Source: an uncultured Oscillospiraceae bacterium
Lineage (GTDB): Bacteria; Bacillota; Clostridia; Oscillospirales; Acutalibacteraceae
Assembly: GCA_900553255.1 (NCBI GenBank)
Contig: USCI01000031.1
Span: 1 to 26,434 of the forward strand
Direction of reading: 5' to 3'
DNA length: 26,434 nucleotides
Part shown: positions 15,489-24,017 of the stretch, piece after piece
Layout: each line of letters opens with the position of its first letter
Numbering within the stretch: the first letter of the stretch is position 1
Position numbers and translations under genes: made by a program
The notes under the pieces: generated by a model
Databases searched by the model: none
What the model saw: the letters and a program-made list of their open reading frames with translations, nothing else
What the model was told of the DNA's origin: nothing

Positions 15489-17249
15489 ATGAAACCTTCT
15501 GCCGTCAGCCAGCCGGGGGTGGCTGCGAAGCCCCCCTATATTCTCCATTCCACCCGCAGCGGCAGCTGCTGGAACTACCTGCTTGAAAACAAAAGCAGCC
15601 AGGACCTGTGCGTGGCCGAGGTCACCCTCGGCTGTGTGGACTGTCCCGGCTGCACCTTCTTCGGCGAGGGCTTCAACATGCTCTCCCAGTACGGCGGCCC
15701 GGTCGAAGCGCCGCAGGACATCGGCGAATATTCCGACCGCGCGCACTACCGCATGCCGACCGTGCCGGACGCCTTCACGGTATACAATTTTCTGCACCTG
15801 ACCACCCCGGACGGCGTGCACCACCTGCTGGCGTTCGCCTCCTGCCACCGGTTCCGAGGCGAGTTCCGCCTGTCCGGCAGCCGGGTGACCATTGTGCTCA
15901 ACCTGGAAAATTACCTGCTGCACCCCGGCGAAAAGCTGGCGCTTGAGGAGCTGTTCATCGAAGCGGGCCGGGATGTGGAGGTGCTGTATGACCGGATGGC
16001 GGCGTGCATCGCGAGCAACCATCCCCGGCTGCTCCCGCGCGAGCGCAATCTGTCCGGCTGGTGCTCCTGGTACGCTTACGGCGAGCACCTGACCCGTGAG
16101 GATTTGCTCGAAAACCTGGAATTCGCCAGCCGGGAATTCCCGGAGATCCGGTACTTCCTCATCGACGACGGGTATGAAAACCGGCTCGGCGACTGGCTGG
16201 AACCGAATCCGGACTGCGGCGATACCGGCGAGCTTTGCCGGATTATCCGGGAACACGGCAAAAAGCCGGCCATCTGGGTGGCGCCGTTCATCGCGGAAAA
16301 GGATTCCCGCCTGCTGGCCGAGCACCCCGACTGGTTCGTGCAGGGGGACGACGGCAGACCGCTGTGTTCGGCGGACGTCACCTTCGGCGGCTGGCGGCGC
16401 GGGCCGTGGTACATACTCGACACCACCCATCCCCAGGCGCTCGACTACCTGTACAAGGTGTTCCGCCATATGAAAAAGAAATGGAAATGCGACTATTTCA
16501 AGCTGGATGCCAATAACTGGGGTGCGCTGCCGTTCGGGCGGCGGCACCGCCGGGGCGCGACGGCGGTGGAAGCCTACCGGCAGGGGATGTTCACCATCCT
16601 GAGCGCCATCGGCGCCGACAGCACCCTGCTCGGCTGCAACGCGCCGCTGTGGCCCTCACTCGGCCTTGTGCACAGCATGCGCGTTTCCGGCGACATCTTC
16701 CGCAGCTGGAAGCAGATCCGGCAGGTGTCGCTCGAATGCTTCCACCGCACCTATATGCGCGACCGGCTGTGGTGCAACGACCCCGACTGCGCGCTGGTGC
16801 ACAATATTCCCTTAAGTGTATACAACGCCGGCGGCGACCTCTCGGACGCTAAAACCGCCGTGACCCGGGATGAATTTGTGTATCTGCTGACCGCTGCCCT
16901 GGCCGCCGGCAGTGCCAAATTTCTCGGCGACCCGCTGCCCGAGCTGGACGCGGAGGAGCTTCGTCTGCTGCATAAATTCCTGCATATCGAGCTGCGCAAT
17001 GTCCGTTTCACCGAAGCGGATTTTTCTGCGGCAGAAGCCCGCGACCTCAAGGGCCGCCATTACCGCATCCTGTTCAACACCACCGACCGGCCGGTTATGC
17101 GCAGCCTGAGCCTGCGCGGCTGGCCCGCCGTGCGCGACTACTGGACCGATGAACGGCTGCCGGTGGAAAACGGCCGGCTGGCCCTTCCGGTGCCTGCCCA
17201 CGGTGCGCGGCTCATCCGCCGCACCACCTCCTCACGCCCCGCCGGCTGA
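15489..17249 (+). CDS. GH36-type alpha-galactosidase
   Basis: A 586-residue retaining glycosidase of clan GH-D. The TIM barrel starts with GWCSWYAYGEHLTREDLLENL (from about 190). The nucleophile is Asp340 in YFKLDANNWG and the acid/base is Asp402 in MRVSGDIF, which matches the family's (R)xSxD pattern. Also present are IDDGYE (226-230) and WVAPFIAE (263-270). It is shorter than the usual ~700 residues because the N-terminal beta-sandwich is reduced. No signal peptide is seen, so it acts inside the cell. An AAAGGA site precedes the ATG. The stop codon lies in the loop of a stable hairpin before the AraC gene. The substrate is probably an alpha-galactosyl oligosaccharide, though related GH36 members use other alpha-linked sugars. 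Confidence 0.88.
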   Translation: MKPSAVSQPGVAAKPPYILHSTRSGSCWNYLLENKSSQDLCVAEVTLGCVDCPGCTFFGEGFNMLSQYGGPVEAPQDIGEYSDRAHYRMPTVPDAFTVYNFLHLTTPDGVHHLLAFASCHRFRGEFRLSGSRVTIVLNLENYLLHPGEKLALEELFIEAGRDVEVLYDRMAACIASNHPRLLPRERNLSGWCSWYAYGEHLTREDLLENLEFASREFPEIRYFLIDDGYENRLGDWLEPNPDCGDTGELCRIIREHGKKPAIWVAPFIAEKDSRLLAEHPDWFVQGDDGRPLCSADVTFGGWRRGPWYILDTTHPQALDYLYKVFRHMKKKWKCDYFKLDANNWGALPFGRRHRRGATAVEAYRQGMFTILSAIGADSTLLGCNAPLWPSLGLVHSMRVSGDIFRSWKQIRQVSLECFHRTYMRDRLWCNDPDCALVHNIPLSVYNAGGDLSDAKTAVTRDEFVYLLTAALAAGSAKFLGDPLPELDAEELRLLHKFLHIELRNVRFTEADFSAAEARDLKGRHYRILFNTTDRPVMRSLSLRGWPAVRDYWTDERLPVENGRLALPVPAHGARLIRRTTSSRPAG

Positions 17250-17260
17250 ACGGCGGGGCG
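17235..17260 (+). repeat. Intercistronic hairpin spanning the GH36 stop codon
   Basis: CGCCCCGCCG and CGGCGGGGCG form a perfect 10-bp GC stem whose 6-base loop contains the TGA stop. No T run follows, so it is not a standard terminator. It could slow ribosomes at termination, protect the upstream mRNA or lower expression of the regulator. Confidence 0.55.
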
Positions 17261-17287
17261 TCCCTGCGGAAAGGAGTGAGTCCCGGT

Positions 17288-18217
17288 ATGTCCGACCAGC
17301 CGGATTTGGAATACTACATGGATCATCAGGACGTCAAGTTCATCTGTGCGGAAACCTTCGACCCGCAGCTCCGGGTGCTGATGGCCAGCCAGACGCCGGA
17401 GTTCAACCGGCGGATCCTGTGCTATACACCGGATGAAGAAGCCCGGCACCTGCCGTTCTGCCTGACCTCCGCCGCCCATTATTCGCTCGGGCGGAAATTC
17501 TATTCCAAGCGCGGCAGCATCAACAGCTATCAGGTGATCCTCACCACCGGCGGCAGCGGTATCGTCCACACACAGGAGGGCGATTTCCGCTGTTTCAAGG
17601 GCACGGTCATGGTACTCGACGGGCACAGCCCGCATATGTACAAGTCCGGTGAAGAGGGGCTTTGGGACTACAAGCACGTGCATTTTTTCACCAACGGCGG
17701 CGGCGAAACGGTGGCGCAGAAAGCACTCGGCTTCACCGAGCGCAGCGGCAACGTCGAACAGTATCTCGACGGCGTGTTCGCGGAATTTGAAAAGCTCAGC
17801 GCCACCTCCGCCTTTGTCTTTTCCAACCTCATTTCCTGTATGCTCACCGAAATCCTCCTGCTGCGCTCCCGCCGTAAAAAGCCGGACACGCACCATGAAA
17901 TGCTCGAAAAGGCGGCCGCCTATCTGCGGGAGCATTACGGCGAAAAGGTAAGCGTAGCCGATATCGCCAGGGACGAATACCTCTCCATTTACTATTTCAT
18001 CCGGCTGTTCAAGGATTATTTCGGCATGTCCCCGTATGTATATCTGATCAACTATCGGGTCAACCGGGCGAAGGAAAAGCTGCTGCTGGGCGAGCCGGTG
18101 GAGGAAATTGCCCGTACCTGCGGCTTCGGCAACCCCAACAATTTCTTCCGGGTGTTCAAAAAGCACTCCGGCATGACCCCCAACCGTTTCCGCAGCCAGT
18201 ATTTCGAGCATTTTTAG
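17288..18217 (+). CDS. AraC-family transcriptional regulator
   Basis: A 309-residue regulator with an N-terminal cupin-like sugar-sensing domain (about 45-140; GSGIVHTQEGDFRCFKGTVM) and a C-terminal double HTH (about 205-305). The HTH part includes VSVADIARDEYLSIYYFIRL in the first HTH and PVEEIARTCGFGNPNNFFRV in the second, ending with the family signature HSGMTPNRFR. It probably activates the hydrolase genes and perhaps the divergent transporter operon in response to a sugar. ATG at 17288 is preferred: a GTG at 17276 overlaps the AAAGGAG site itself. It is the last gene before a new promoter at 18298. Confidence 0.92.
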   Translation: MSDQPDLEYYMDHQDVKFICAETFDPQLRVLMASQTPEFNRRILCYTPDEEARHLPFCLTSAAHYSLGRKFYSKRGSINSYQVILTTGGSGIVHTQEGDFRCFKGTVMVLDGHSPHMYKSGEEGLWDYKHVHFFTNGGGETVAQKALGFTERSGNVEQYLDGVFAEFEKLSATSAFVFSNLISCMLTEILLLRSRRKKPDTHHEMLEKAAAYLREHYGEKVSVADIARDEYLSIYYFIRLFKDYFGMSPYVYLINYRVNRAKEKLLLGEPVEEIARTCGFGNPNNFFRVFKKHSGMTPNRFRSQYFEHF

Positions 18218-18297
18218 ACGCACTCCCGTGCGGCCGGACGCCGGAAGGGCGGCCCCCGGGATACGGCAAACCTTTTCGGCCAACCCGGCAAATCCTC

Positions 18298-18326
18298 TTG
18301 CACAGGGCGGAAAGGGATGGTATACT
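18298..18326 (+). promoter_or_regulatory. Promoter for the GH38 gene
   Basis: TTGCAC (18298-18303), a 17-base spacer and TATACT (18321-18326) lie 56 bases before the GH38 ATG. It separates this gene from the upstream hydrolase/AraC unit. Confidence 0.7.
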
Positions 18327-18381
18327 CTAGCTAAAACAGGAAAACAACCGGCGGCCCCCGCCGACGAAAGGACGATCCAGC

Positions 18382-20883
18382 ATGAACAAGCGTGCACATC
18401 TGATCTGCAACGCCCATATCGATCCGGTATGGCTGTGGCAGCGGCCGGAGGGTGCCGCGACCGCGGTATCCACCTTCCGCATCGCTGCCGATTTCTGTGA
18501 AGAATTCGACGGCTTCGTCTTCAACCACAACGAGGCGCTCCTCTACGAGTGGGTGGAGGAGTTCGAGCCGGCGCTGTTTGCCCGCATCCAGCGGCTGGTG
18601 AAGGAGGGCAAATGGCACATCATGAGCGGCTGGTATCTCCAGCCGGACTGCAACATGCCCGCAGGCGAGAGCTTTATCCGGCAGATCATGGCCGGCCGCA
18701 CGTATTTTGAGGAAAAATTCGGCCAACGCCCGACCACCGCGATCAGCTTCGACGCCTTCGGCCACAGCCGCGGGCTGGTGCAGATCCTTAGCAAGAGCGG
18801 CTATGATTCCTATCTGATCACCCGCCCGAACAGAGGGTTCCTTCCGCTGCCGGCGGAGGACTTCGTATGGGTCGGCTACGACGGTTCCGAGGTGATGGTG
18901 CGCCGCTGCGACGAGGGCTACAACTCCCAGCCCGGCGAGGCTGCCGACAAGGTGATCAACTGCCTGGAAAATGTGCATCCGGACGACAACCCTATCGCGG
19001 TGCTCTGGGGAATCGGCGACCACGGCGGCGGTCCGTCCCGTGAGGATATCGAAAAGCTCAGCCAGTTCTTCACCCATCATCCGGACATCGAGATCATCCA
19101 CAGCACACCCGAGCAGTATTTCTGCGAGAAGAAGGGCGTGCGCGCGGATATGCCGCGGGTGGACTGCCCGCTGACCCCGTGGGCGGTGGGCTGCTACTCT
19201 TCGATCATCCGCATCAAGCAGCAGCACCGCGCACTCGAAAACGACCTGTACAAGGCGGAAAAAATGCTGTCAAGCGCTGCGGTGCAGGGCCTTGCCGACT
19301 ATGACAAGGCGGCGCTGCTCGACGCCCAGCGCGACCTCATGTTCTGCGAATTCCACGACATCCTGCCCGGTTCCTGTATCCGTCCGGCGGAGGAGGACTC
19401 CCTCGTGACCCTGCACCACGGCCGGGAAATCGCCGCCAAGCTCGCGATGCGCGCCTTCTTCGCGCTGACCGCCGGCCAGGAAAAGGCCGCCGAAGGCGAG
19501 CTGCCGCTGCTGGTGTACAACCCCCATCCGTATCCGGTGACCACAGTGGTCAGCTGCGAGTTCCAGCCTGCACGGCAGAACTGGGACGGCACCTTCTCCT
19601 ATCCGGATATTTACGACGAAGCAGGCAACAGGATCCCGTCCCAGGCAGAGGCGACCGCCTGCACGATGAACCTCGACTGGCGCAAGAACCCCTGCTTCCT
19701 TGCCACCCTCGCGCCCTCGTCGATGAACCGCTTCAACTGCCGGCTCCGCCGCATGGAAACCCGGCCGACGCCCACCCTCAAGCCGGAGAACGGCCAGTAC
19801 GTCTTCGACAACGGGAAAATGCGCGTCGCCATCAGCACCGCGACCGGCCTGATCGATTCCTACCGTGTAAACGGCCGGGAAATGCTCGCGCCCGGCGCGT
19901 GCAAGCCGCTGGTGATTCAGGACAACGCCGACCCGTGGGGGATGACGGTCAACAGCTTCCGCCGGGTGGAGGGCGAATTTACGCTGCTTTCCGAGGAAGA
20001 GGCCGCTTACCAGTCCGGCTTCCTCAAGAACGGCACCATGCCGGCGGTGCGGGTGATCGAGGAGGGCGAGGTGCGCACCATCATCGAAGCGGTGATGGGC
20101 TACCGGCACTCCACCCTCACGATGCGCTACATTCTGCCGCGCCATGCCGCCGGCTTCTCGGTGGAGATCCGCACCGTCTGGAACGAGCCGCTGCATATGC
20201 TCAAGCTCTCCTTCCCGACGGCCTTCGGCAGCGCGGAGCCCTACGGCCAGTCGCCGTTCGGCCGTGACCATCTCAAGGCGGACGGCTCCGAGCAGGTGGC
20301 CCAGAAGTGGTTTGCCGCCGCGAACGACACCGATGCGCTGACCATCGCGAATAACGGCACCTATGCGTTTGATTTTGCCGATAACGAGCTGCGCTGCACC
20401 CTGCTGCGCTCTCCCGGCTATTCGATGCACCCGATCGATAACCGCGAATGGCGGCCGGACGACCGCAGCTATGAGCACATCGACCTGGGCGAGCGCTGTT
20501 TCACCTTTGAGGTGACCGGCGGCTCCCGTGAGGAGCGCTTTGATCACATCGAGCGCGAAGCGCAGCTGCTGAACGAACGGCCGTATGCCGTCAACCTGTT
20601 CCCCTGCGGGGACACCGCGGCGAAAAAGCCGCTGCCGCTGATCGAGCTGTCCGGCGACGACGCGGTGGTGATGTCCGCGTTCAAGCAGGTATCCGCGACC
20701 GCTTCCGGCGATTACGCCTTCCGGCTGTTTGAGCCGACCGGGCGCGCGCGGCAGGTCACCGTCTCGCTGCCGAGCCTCGGCATCCGGGAAACGGTGGAGA
20801 TGAAGCCGTTCGAGATCCGCACCTTCCGGGTGGATATGGCCAAACGGGAGATGCAGCCCTGTTCGATTGACGAAAAGCTGTAA
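18382..20883 (+). CDS. GH38 alpha-mannosidase
   Basis: An 833-residue zinc-dependent retaining alpha-mannosidase. The metal ligands His12 and Asp14 are in NAHIDPVWLW, and the nucleophile Asp124, which also binds zinc, is in SFDAFGHS. GDHGGGPS (about 213-220) continues the catalytic domain. The three-helix bundle and long beta-sandwich C-terminal half complete the usual layout, and the length is normal for bacterial GH38. It has no signal peptide, so it trims mannose from imported glycans or their fragments in the cytoplasm. AAAGG lies about 11 bases upstream of the ATG. It has its own promoter and is followed by a strong hairpin. Confidence 0.93.
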   Translation: MNKRAHLICNAHIDPVWLWQRPEGAATAVSTFRIAADFCEEFDGFVFNHNEALLYEWVEEFEPALFARIQRLVKEGKWHIMSGWYLQPDCNMPAGESFIRQIMAGRTYFEEKFGQRPTTAISFDAFGHSRGLVQILSKSGYDSYLITRPNRGFLPLPAEDFVWVGYDGSEVMVRRCDEGYNSQPGEAADKVINCLENVHPDDNPIAVLWGIGDHGGGPSREDIEKLSQFFTHHPDIEIIHSTPEQYFCEKKGVRADMPRVDCPLTPWAVGCYSSIIRIKQQHRALENDLYKAEKMLSSAAVQGLADYDKAALLDAQRDLMFCEFHDILPGSCIRPAEEDSLVTLHHGREIAAKLAMRAFFALTAGQEKAAEGELPLLVYNPHPYPVTTVVSCEFQPARQNWDGTFSYPDIYDEAGNRIPSQAEATACTMNLDWRKNPCFLATLAPSSMNRFNCRLRRMETRPTPTLKPENGQYVFDNGKMRVAISTATGLIDSYRVNGREMLAPGACKPLVIQDNADPWGMTVNSFRRVEGEFTLLSEEEAAYQSGFLKNGTMPAVRVIEEGEVRTIIEAVMGYRHSTLTMRYILPRHAAGFSVEIRTVWNEPLHMLKLSFPTAFGSAEPYGQSPFGRDHLKADGSEQVAQKWFAAANDTDALTIANNGTYAFDFADNELRCTLLRSPGYSMHPIDNREWRPDDRSYEHIDLGERCFTFEVTGGSREERFDHIEREAQLLNERPYAVNLFPCGDTAAKKPLPLIELSGDDAVVMSAFKQVSATASGDYAFRLFEPTGRARQVTVSLPSLGIRETVEMKPFEIRTFRVDMAKREMQPCSIDEKL

Positions 20884-20890
20884 CGATACA

Positions 20891-20930
20891 AAAATGTGCC
20901 GGTTTGGCTTCAGCAAAACCGGCACATTTT
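20891..20930 (+). terminator. Strong hairpin between GH38 and ROK genes
   Basis: AAAATGTGCCGGTTT and its exact complement AAACCGGCACATTTT form a 15-bp stem with a 10-base loop; CTCTTT follows. It lies 8 bases past the GH38 stop and 25 bases before the ROK start. It is probably a partial terminator or mRNA-protecting element, since no room for a promoter remains before the ROK gene. Confidence 0.75.
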
Positions 20931-20955
20931 CTCTTTGGGGAAAGGGGGCCTTTTT

Positions 20956-21951
20956 ATGGCTCTGGCAATCGGTCTGGATATCGGCGGCACCAAATGCGCC
21001 GTATCCATCGGACGTGAGGAGGCGGACGGCCTCACCATACTGGACAAGCGGGTGATGAAAACCGCCGGCGGCCCGGAGATCATGCTCCCGCAGCTGCTCG
21101 ACGCCGCCCGCGGGCTGCTCGCAGCGCACGGGAACCCGGTGGTAGCCGGGGCGGGTATCTCGTGCGGCGGACCGCTCGACAGTGCGCGCGGGCTGATCCT
21201 GTCGCCGCCCAACCTGCCCGGCTGGGACGAGGTGCCGGTCGTCGAAACCGTCTCCGCCGCTCTCGGCGTGCCGGCGTTCCTGTGCAACGACGCCGACGCC
21301 TGCGCACTCGCGGAATGGCGCTACGGCGCCGGACGCGGCACCCAAAACATGATATTCCTGACCTTCGGCACCGGGCTTGGCGCCGGGCTGATCCTGAACG
21401 GACAGCTGTATTCCGGCTCCTGTGGGATGGCCGGGGAAATCGGCCATGTCCGGCTGGAGCGCTTCGGGCCGGTGGGTTACGGCAAGGCCGGTTCCGCCGA
21501 GGGTTTCTGCAGCGGCGGCGGCATCGCGCAGTACGGCCGCAGCCGGGTGCTCGCCGAGCGGCAGCAGGGTCGCTCCCCCGCCTTCTGCGACGGGCTGCCG
21601 CTCGACGCGGTCGATGCGAAGCTCATCGGCCAGGCGGCCGCGGCGGGCGACGCGCTCGCCCTCGCGATTTACCGCGAATGCGGCGAGCAACTCGGCCGCA
21701 CGCTGGCGATCCTGGTGGACCTGCTCAATCCGGAATGCATCGTCATCGGCAGCATTTTTGTGCGCAGCTACAATGAAATCTGGCCCGCCGCCGAAGAGGT
21801 GCTGCGGGCGGAGGCGCTCGCGCCGGCTTACCGGGCGTGCCGGGTGGAGAAAGCGCTGCTCGGTGAGCAGCTCGGCGATATGGCGGCGCTGGCGCTCGCC
21901 TTCTATCATACGACGCCGGCCGGAGAGACCGGGAAAGGAGCACCGCAATGA
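20956..21951 (+). CDS. ROK-family sugar kinase
   Basis: A 331-residue ROK protein. The ATP phosphate-binding motif is LDIGGTKCAVSIG (7-19), the catalytic Asp is in CNDADACALAE (Asp112), the second phosphate motif is FGTGLGAGLI (137-146), and EIGH (161-164) holds the conserved His. The usual zinc motif (CxCGxxGCxE) is replaced by GYGKAGSAEGFCSGGG, so this is a zinc-motif-less subgroup. No N-terminal HTH is present, which points to a kinase rather than a repressor. Its substrate is probably a hexose or aminosugar released by the glycosidases (inference). ATG at 20956 follows AAAGGGGG; an earlier in-frame ATG lies inside the hairpin and is rejected. Its stop overlaps the next start (ATGA). Confidence 0.88.
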   Translation: MALAIGLDIGGTKCAVSIGREEADGLTILDKRVMKTAGGPEIMLPQLLDAARGLLAAHGNPVVAGAGISCGGPLDSARGLILSPPNLPGWDEVPVVETVSAALGVPAFLCNDADACALAEWRYGAGRGTQNMIFLTFGTGLGAGLILNGQLYSGSCGMAGEIGHVRLERFGPVGYGKAGSAEGFCSGGGIAQYGRSRVLAERQQGRSPAFCDGLPLDAVDAKLIGQAAAAGDALALAIYRECGEQLGRTLAILVDLLNPECIVIGSIFVRSYNEIWPAAEEVLRAEALAPAYRACRVEKALLGEQLGDMAALALAFYHTTPAGETGKGAPQ

Positions 21952-22550
21952 TGACAGCCATATTCGAACAATTTCCGGAGCTGAAGGCCGCGGAGCCGGC
22001 GCTGCGCGCCGCCTGCGACCGGCTGACCGACTGCTTCCGGCATGGCGGCAAGCTGCTGGTGTGCGGCAACGGCGGTTCGGCCGCCGACAGCGAGCACATC
22101 GTCGGCGAGCTGCAGAAGGGATTCATGAAAAAGCGGCCGCTGTCGGAGGAAAAAAAGGCCGCGCTCGGCGAGATCGGCGAACGGCTGCAGGGCGGCCTGC
22201 CGGCCATCTCGCTGGTGTGCTCGGCGGCGATCCTGTCCGCCGTCGCCAACGACCTGGGCGGCGACCTCGTATACGCCCAGCAGGTGATGGCACTCGGCCG
22301 GGAAGGCGACGTGCTGCTGGGCATCAGCACCTCCGGCAATGCGGAGAACATCTGCGCCGCCTTTGCCGCGGCGAAGGCCCAGGGGATGACCTGCATTGCG
22401 CTGACCGGCGCCCGTGACAGCCGGATGTCCGCGCTCGCAGATATCACCGTGCGGGCGCCGTCCACCCTTACGCCGGTCGTCCAGCAGTATCACCTGCCGC
22501 TGTACCATGCGCTGTGCGCTGAGGTGGAAAAGCGGTTCTTTGCGGAGTAA
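21948..22550 (+). CDS. SIS-domain sugar-phosphate isomerase, GmhA-like
   Basis: A 200-residue single-SIS-domain protein of the sedoheptulose-7-phosphate isomerase (GmhA) type. The phosphate-binding motifs CGNGGSAADS (39-48) and GISTSGNAENI (125-135) are intact, as is the ANDLGGDLVYAQQ segment. GmhA itself makes heptose precursors for surface polymers, but paralogues beside ROK kinases occur in sugar loci and their substrates are unsettled. ATGA overlap with the ROK gene implies coupled translation and a shared pathway: phosphorylation then isomerisation. A terminator follows 90 bases later. Confidence 0.85.
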   Translation: MMTAIFEQFPELKAAEPALRAACDRLTDCFRHGGKLLVCGNGGSAADSEHIVGELQKGFMKKRPLSEEKKAALGEIGERLQGGLPAISLVCSAAILSAVANDLGGDLVYAQQVMALGREGDVLLGISTSGNAENICAAFAAAKAQGMTCIALTGARDSRMSALADITVRAPSTLTPVVQQYHLPLYHALCAEVEKRFFAE

Positions 22551-22638
22551 AGCAGGCTTTATACCGCTGTCCCGTTCCTGCTGCGGCTCACGGCGCAGCC
22601 TTTTAAAACGGCAGAGGAAAACCCATGAATAAACCTGC

Positions 22639-22671
22639 AAGCGGCCGGAAAATTTTCCGGCCGCTTCTTTT
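22639..22671 (+). terminator. Terminator after the ROK-SIS operon
   Basis: AAGCGGCCGGAAAA and TTTTCCGGCCGCTT form a perfect 14-bp inverted repeat with no spacer (about 4 bases would form the loop), followed by CTTTT. It separates the SIS gene from the next promoter. Confidence 0.85.
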
Positions 22672-22675
22672 CCCC

Positions 22676-22703
22676 TTGACTTCTTCGCCGAATCGGCGAT
22701 AAT
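22676..22703 (+). promoter_or_regulatory. Promoter with embedded palindromic operator
   Basis: TTGACT (22676-22681) and GATAAT (22698-22703) are 16 bases apart. The spacer holds a perfect 15-bp palindrome, TCGCCGAATCGGCGA (22685-22699), reaching into the -10. A repressor bound there would block RNA polymerase. The start codon of the URO-D-like gene is 28 bases downstream, after AAGGAGGGG. Confidence 0.7.
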
Positions 22704-22730
22704 GACAGTAAAGAAGGAGGGGAAACGTTT

Positions 22731-23977
22731 ATGTCATCGTGGATTTCGGAAAAGGACCGCGCAATCCTGCGGGAGCTGGCGAACCGGCAGGCAGAGTGCC
22801 ATGCCTCGCCCGCCATGCAGCAGACCATCGCCGACTGGAAGGCACATGGGGACTTCCGCGGCAGGCGGCCGATGGTGATGCTGGAGATGAACACCTTTGA
22901 GGAGGAGATCCTGCCCGGGCGCCTGCGCTGTGAGGGGAGGCGGCGCGCCGGCTGGAAGCGGATTTTTACCGCCGGCTGCTGCCCGGCGAGCTGTTCGGCG
23001 ACGACCACGTGGTGCCCGGCTATTTCCCGCTTTTCCGGAGCACCTATTTTCAGCCCTTCGCGGCACCGGTGCAGGCCCATTTCGCGCGGGACGCGCAGGG
23101 ACGTGCCATCGGCCGCCATTTTGACCCGGTCATCCACGACCTGGCCGCCGATCTGCCCCGGCTGGGCAAGTCGGCCTGGGGCTTCGACCGGGACGACACG
23201 CAGCAGCGGCTGGAGCTGGCGCAGGATGCCTTCGGCGATATCCTCCCGGTGCGTCTCACGATGGGCTGCCTGACCGCAGTACTCACCCAGCATCTCGTCC
23301 ACCTGATGGGGATGGAGAACATGCTGCTGGCAATGTACGACTGCCCGGACGAGCTGCACGCCCTCCTCGGCCGCCTGACCGAGGATCAGTGCGCCTATTA
23401 CCACTGGCTGGAGTCCGAGGGCCTGCTGCTGCCCACCTGTGCCGAGCAGCCGCTCGATCAGGGCACCTACTGCTTTACCAGCGCGCTGCCTGCCGACCGC
23501 GCGCTGCACACCACCGACGCATGGGGCTTCATGGATTCCCAGGAAACGGTCGGCGTATCCCCGGACATGTTCGGCGAATTTTTCTTTCCTTACTACCGGC
23601 GGATTGCCGGATGCTTCGGCCTGCTGTCCTACGGCTGCTGCGAGCCGGTGCACCCGCTGTGGGAGCCCTATATCCAAACGCTGCCCAATCTGCGGCGGGT
23701 CTCCATCTCCCCCTGGTGCGACGAGGAGTACATGGGCGCCGCCCTGCGCGGCAAACCGGTCGTCTATCACCGCAAGCCAAGTCCGCAGTACCTCGGCGTC
23801 GGCGATACGCTCGACGAGGACGGCCTGCGCGAACATATCGAACACACCCTGCGGGCGGCACGCGGCTGCACGCTGGAAATCACCCAGCGCGATGTCTACA
23901 CCATCCACGGCGATATCCCCAAGGCCAGGCGTTTTATCGAAATCATCCGCGACTGCATTGAACGGCACTGGGAATAA
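22731..23977 (+). CDS. URO-D superfamily protein, frameshifted
   Basis: In the restored frame this is about 415 residues. It starts MSSWISEKDRAILRELANRQ and continues through GRRPMVMLEMNTFEEEILPG. Later segments such as LVHLMGMENMLLAMYDCPDE, GFMDSQETVGVSPDMFGEFF and LLSYGCCEPVHPLW mark it as a member of the uroporphyrinogen-decarboxylase-like superfamily that recurs in Firmicutes sugar loci. It is not a haem-pathway URO-D in context; superfamily relatives include cobalamin/CoM methyltransferases. As written, frame 1 goes wrong after LRCEG (22934-22937, GGGG) and ends at 23273. One extra G restores LRCEGEAARRLEADFYRR and leads into the second frame, which is open to 23977. Real function is unknown. 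Confidence 0.78.
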
Positions 23978-24017
23978 CCCGTCTCATTGGATACTTGTTG
24001 TAATTTATCAGCACAGT

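Noticed and set aside
20896..20955. Upstream in-frame ATG for the ROK gene
   Set aside because: It lies inside the 15-bp hairpin stem, has no ribosome site, and would add 20 residues before the conserved LDIGGTK start. ATG at 20956 follows AAAGGGGG.
19270..21948. Minus-strand 892-codon frame opposite GH38 and ROK genes
   Set aside because: It crosses two intact genes and a strong hairpin; no recognisable domain; typical codon-bias shadow.
22731..23977. Calling the URO-D-like gene hemE
   Set aside because: The sequence blocks fit a separate Firmicutes URO-D-like family found in sugar loci, not the haem enzyme, and no other haem genes are near.
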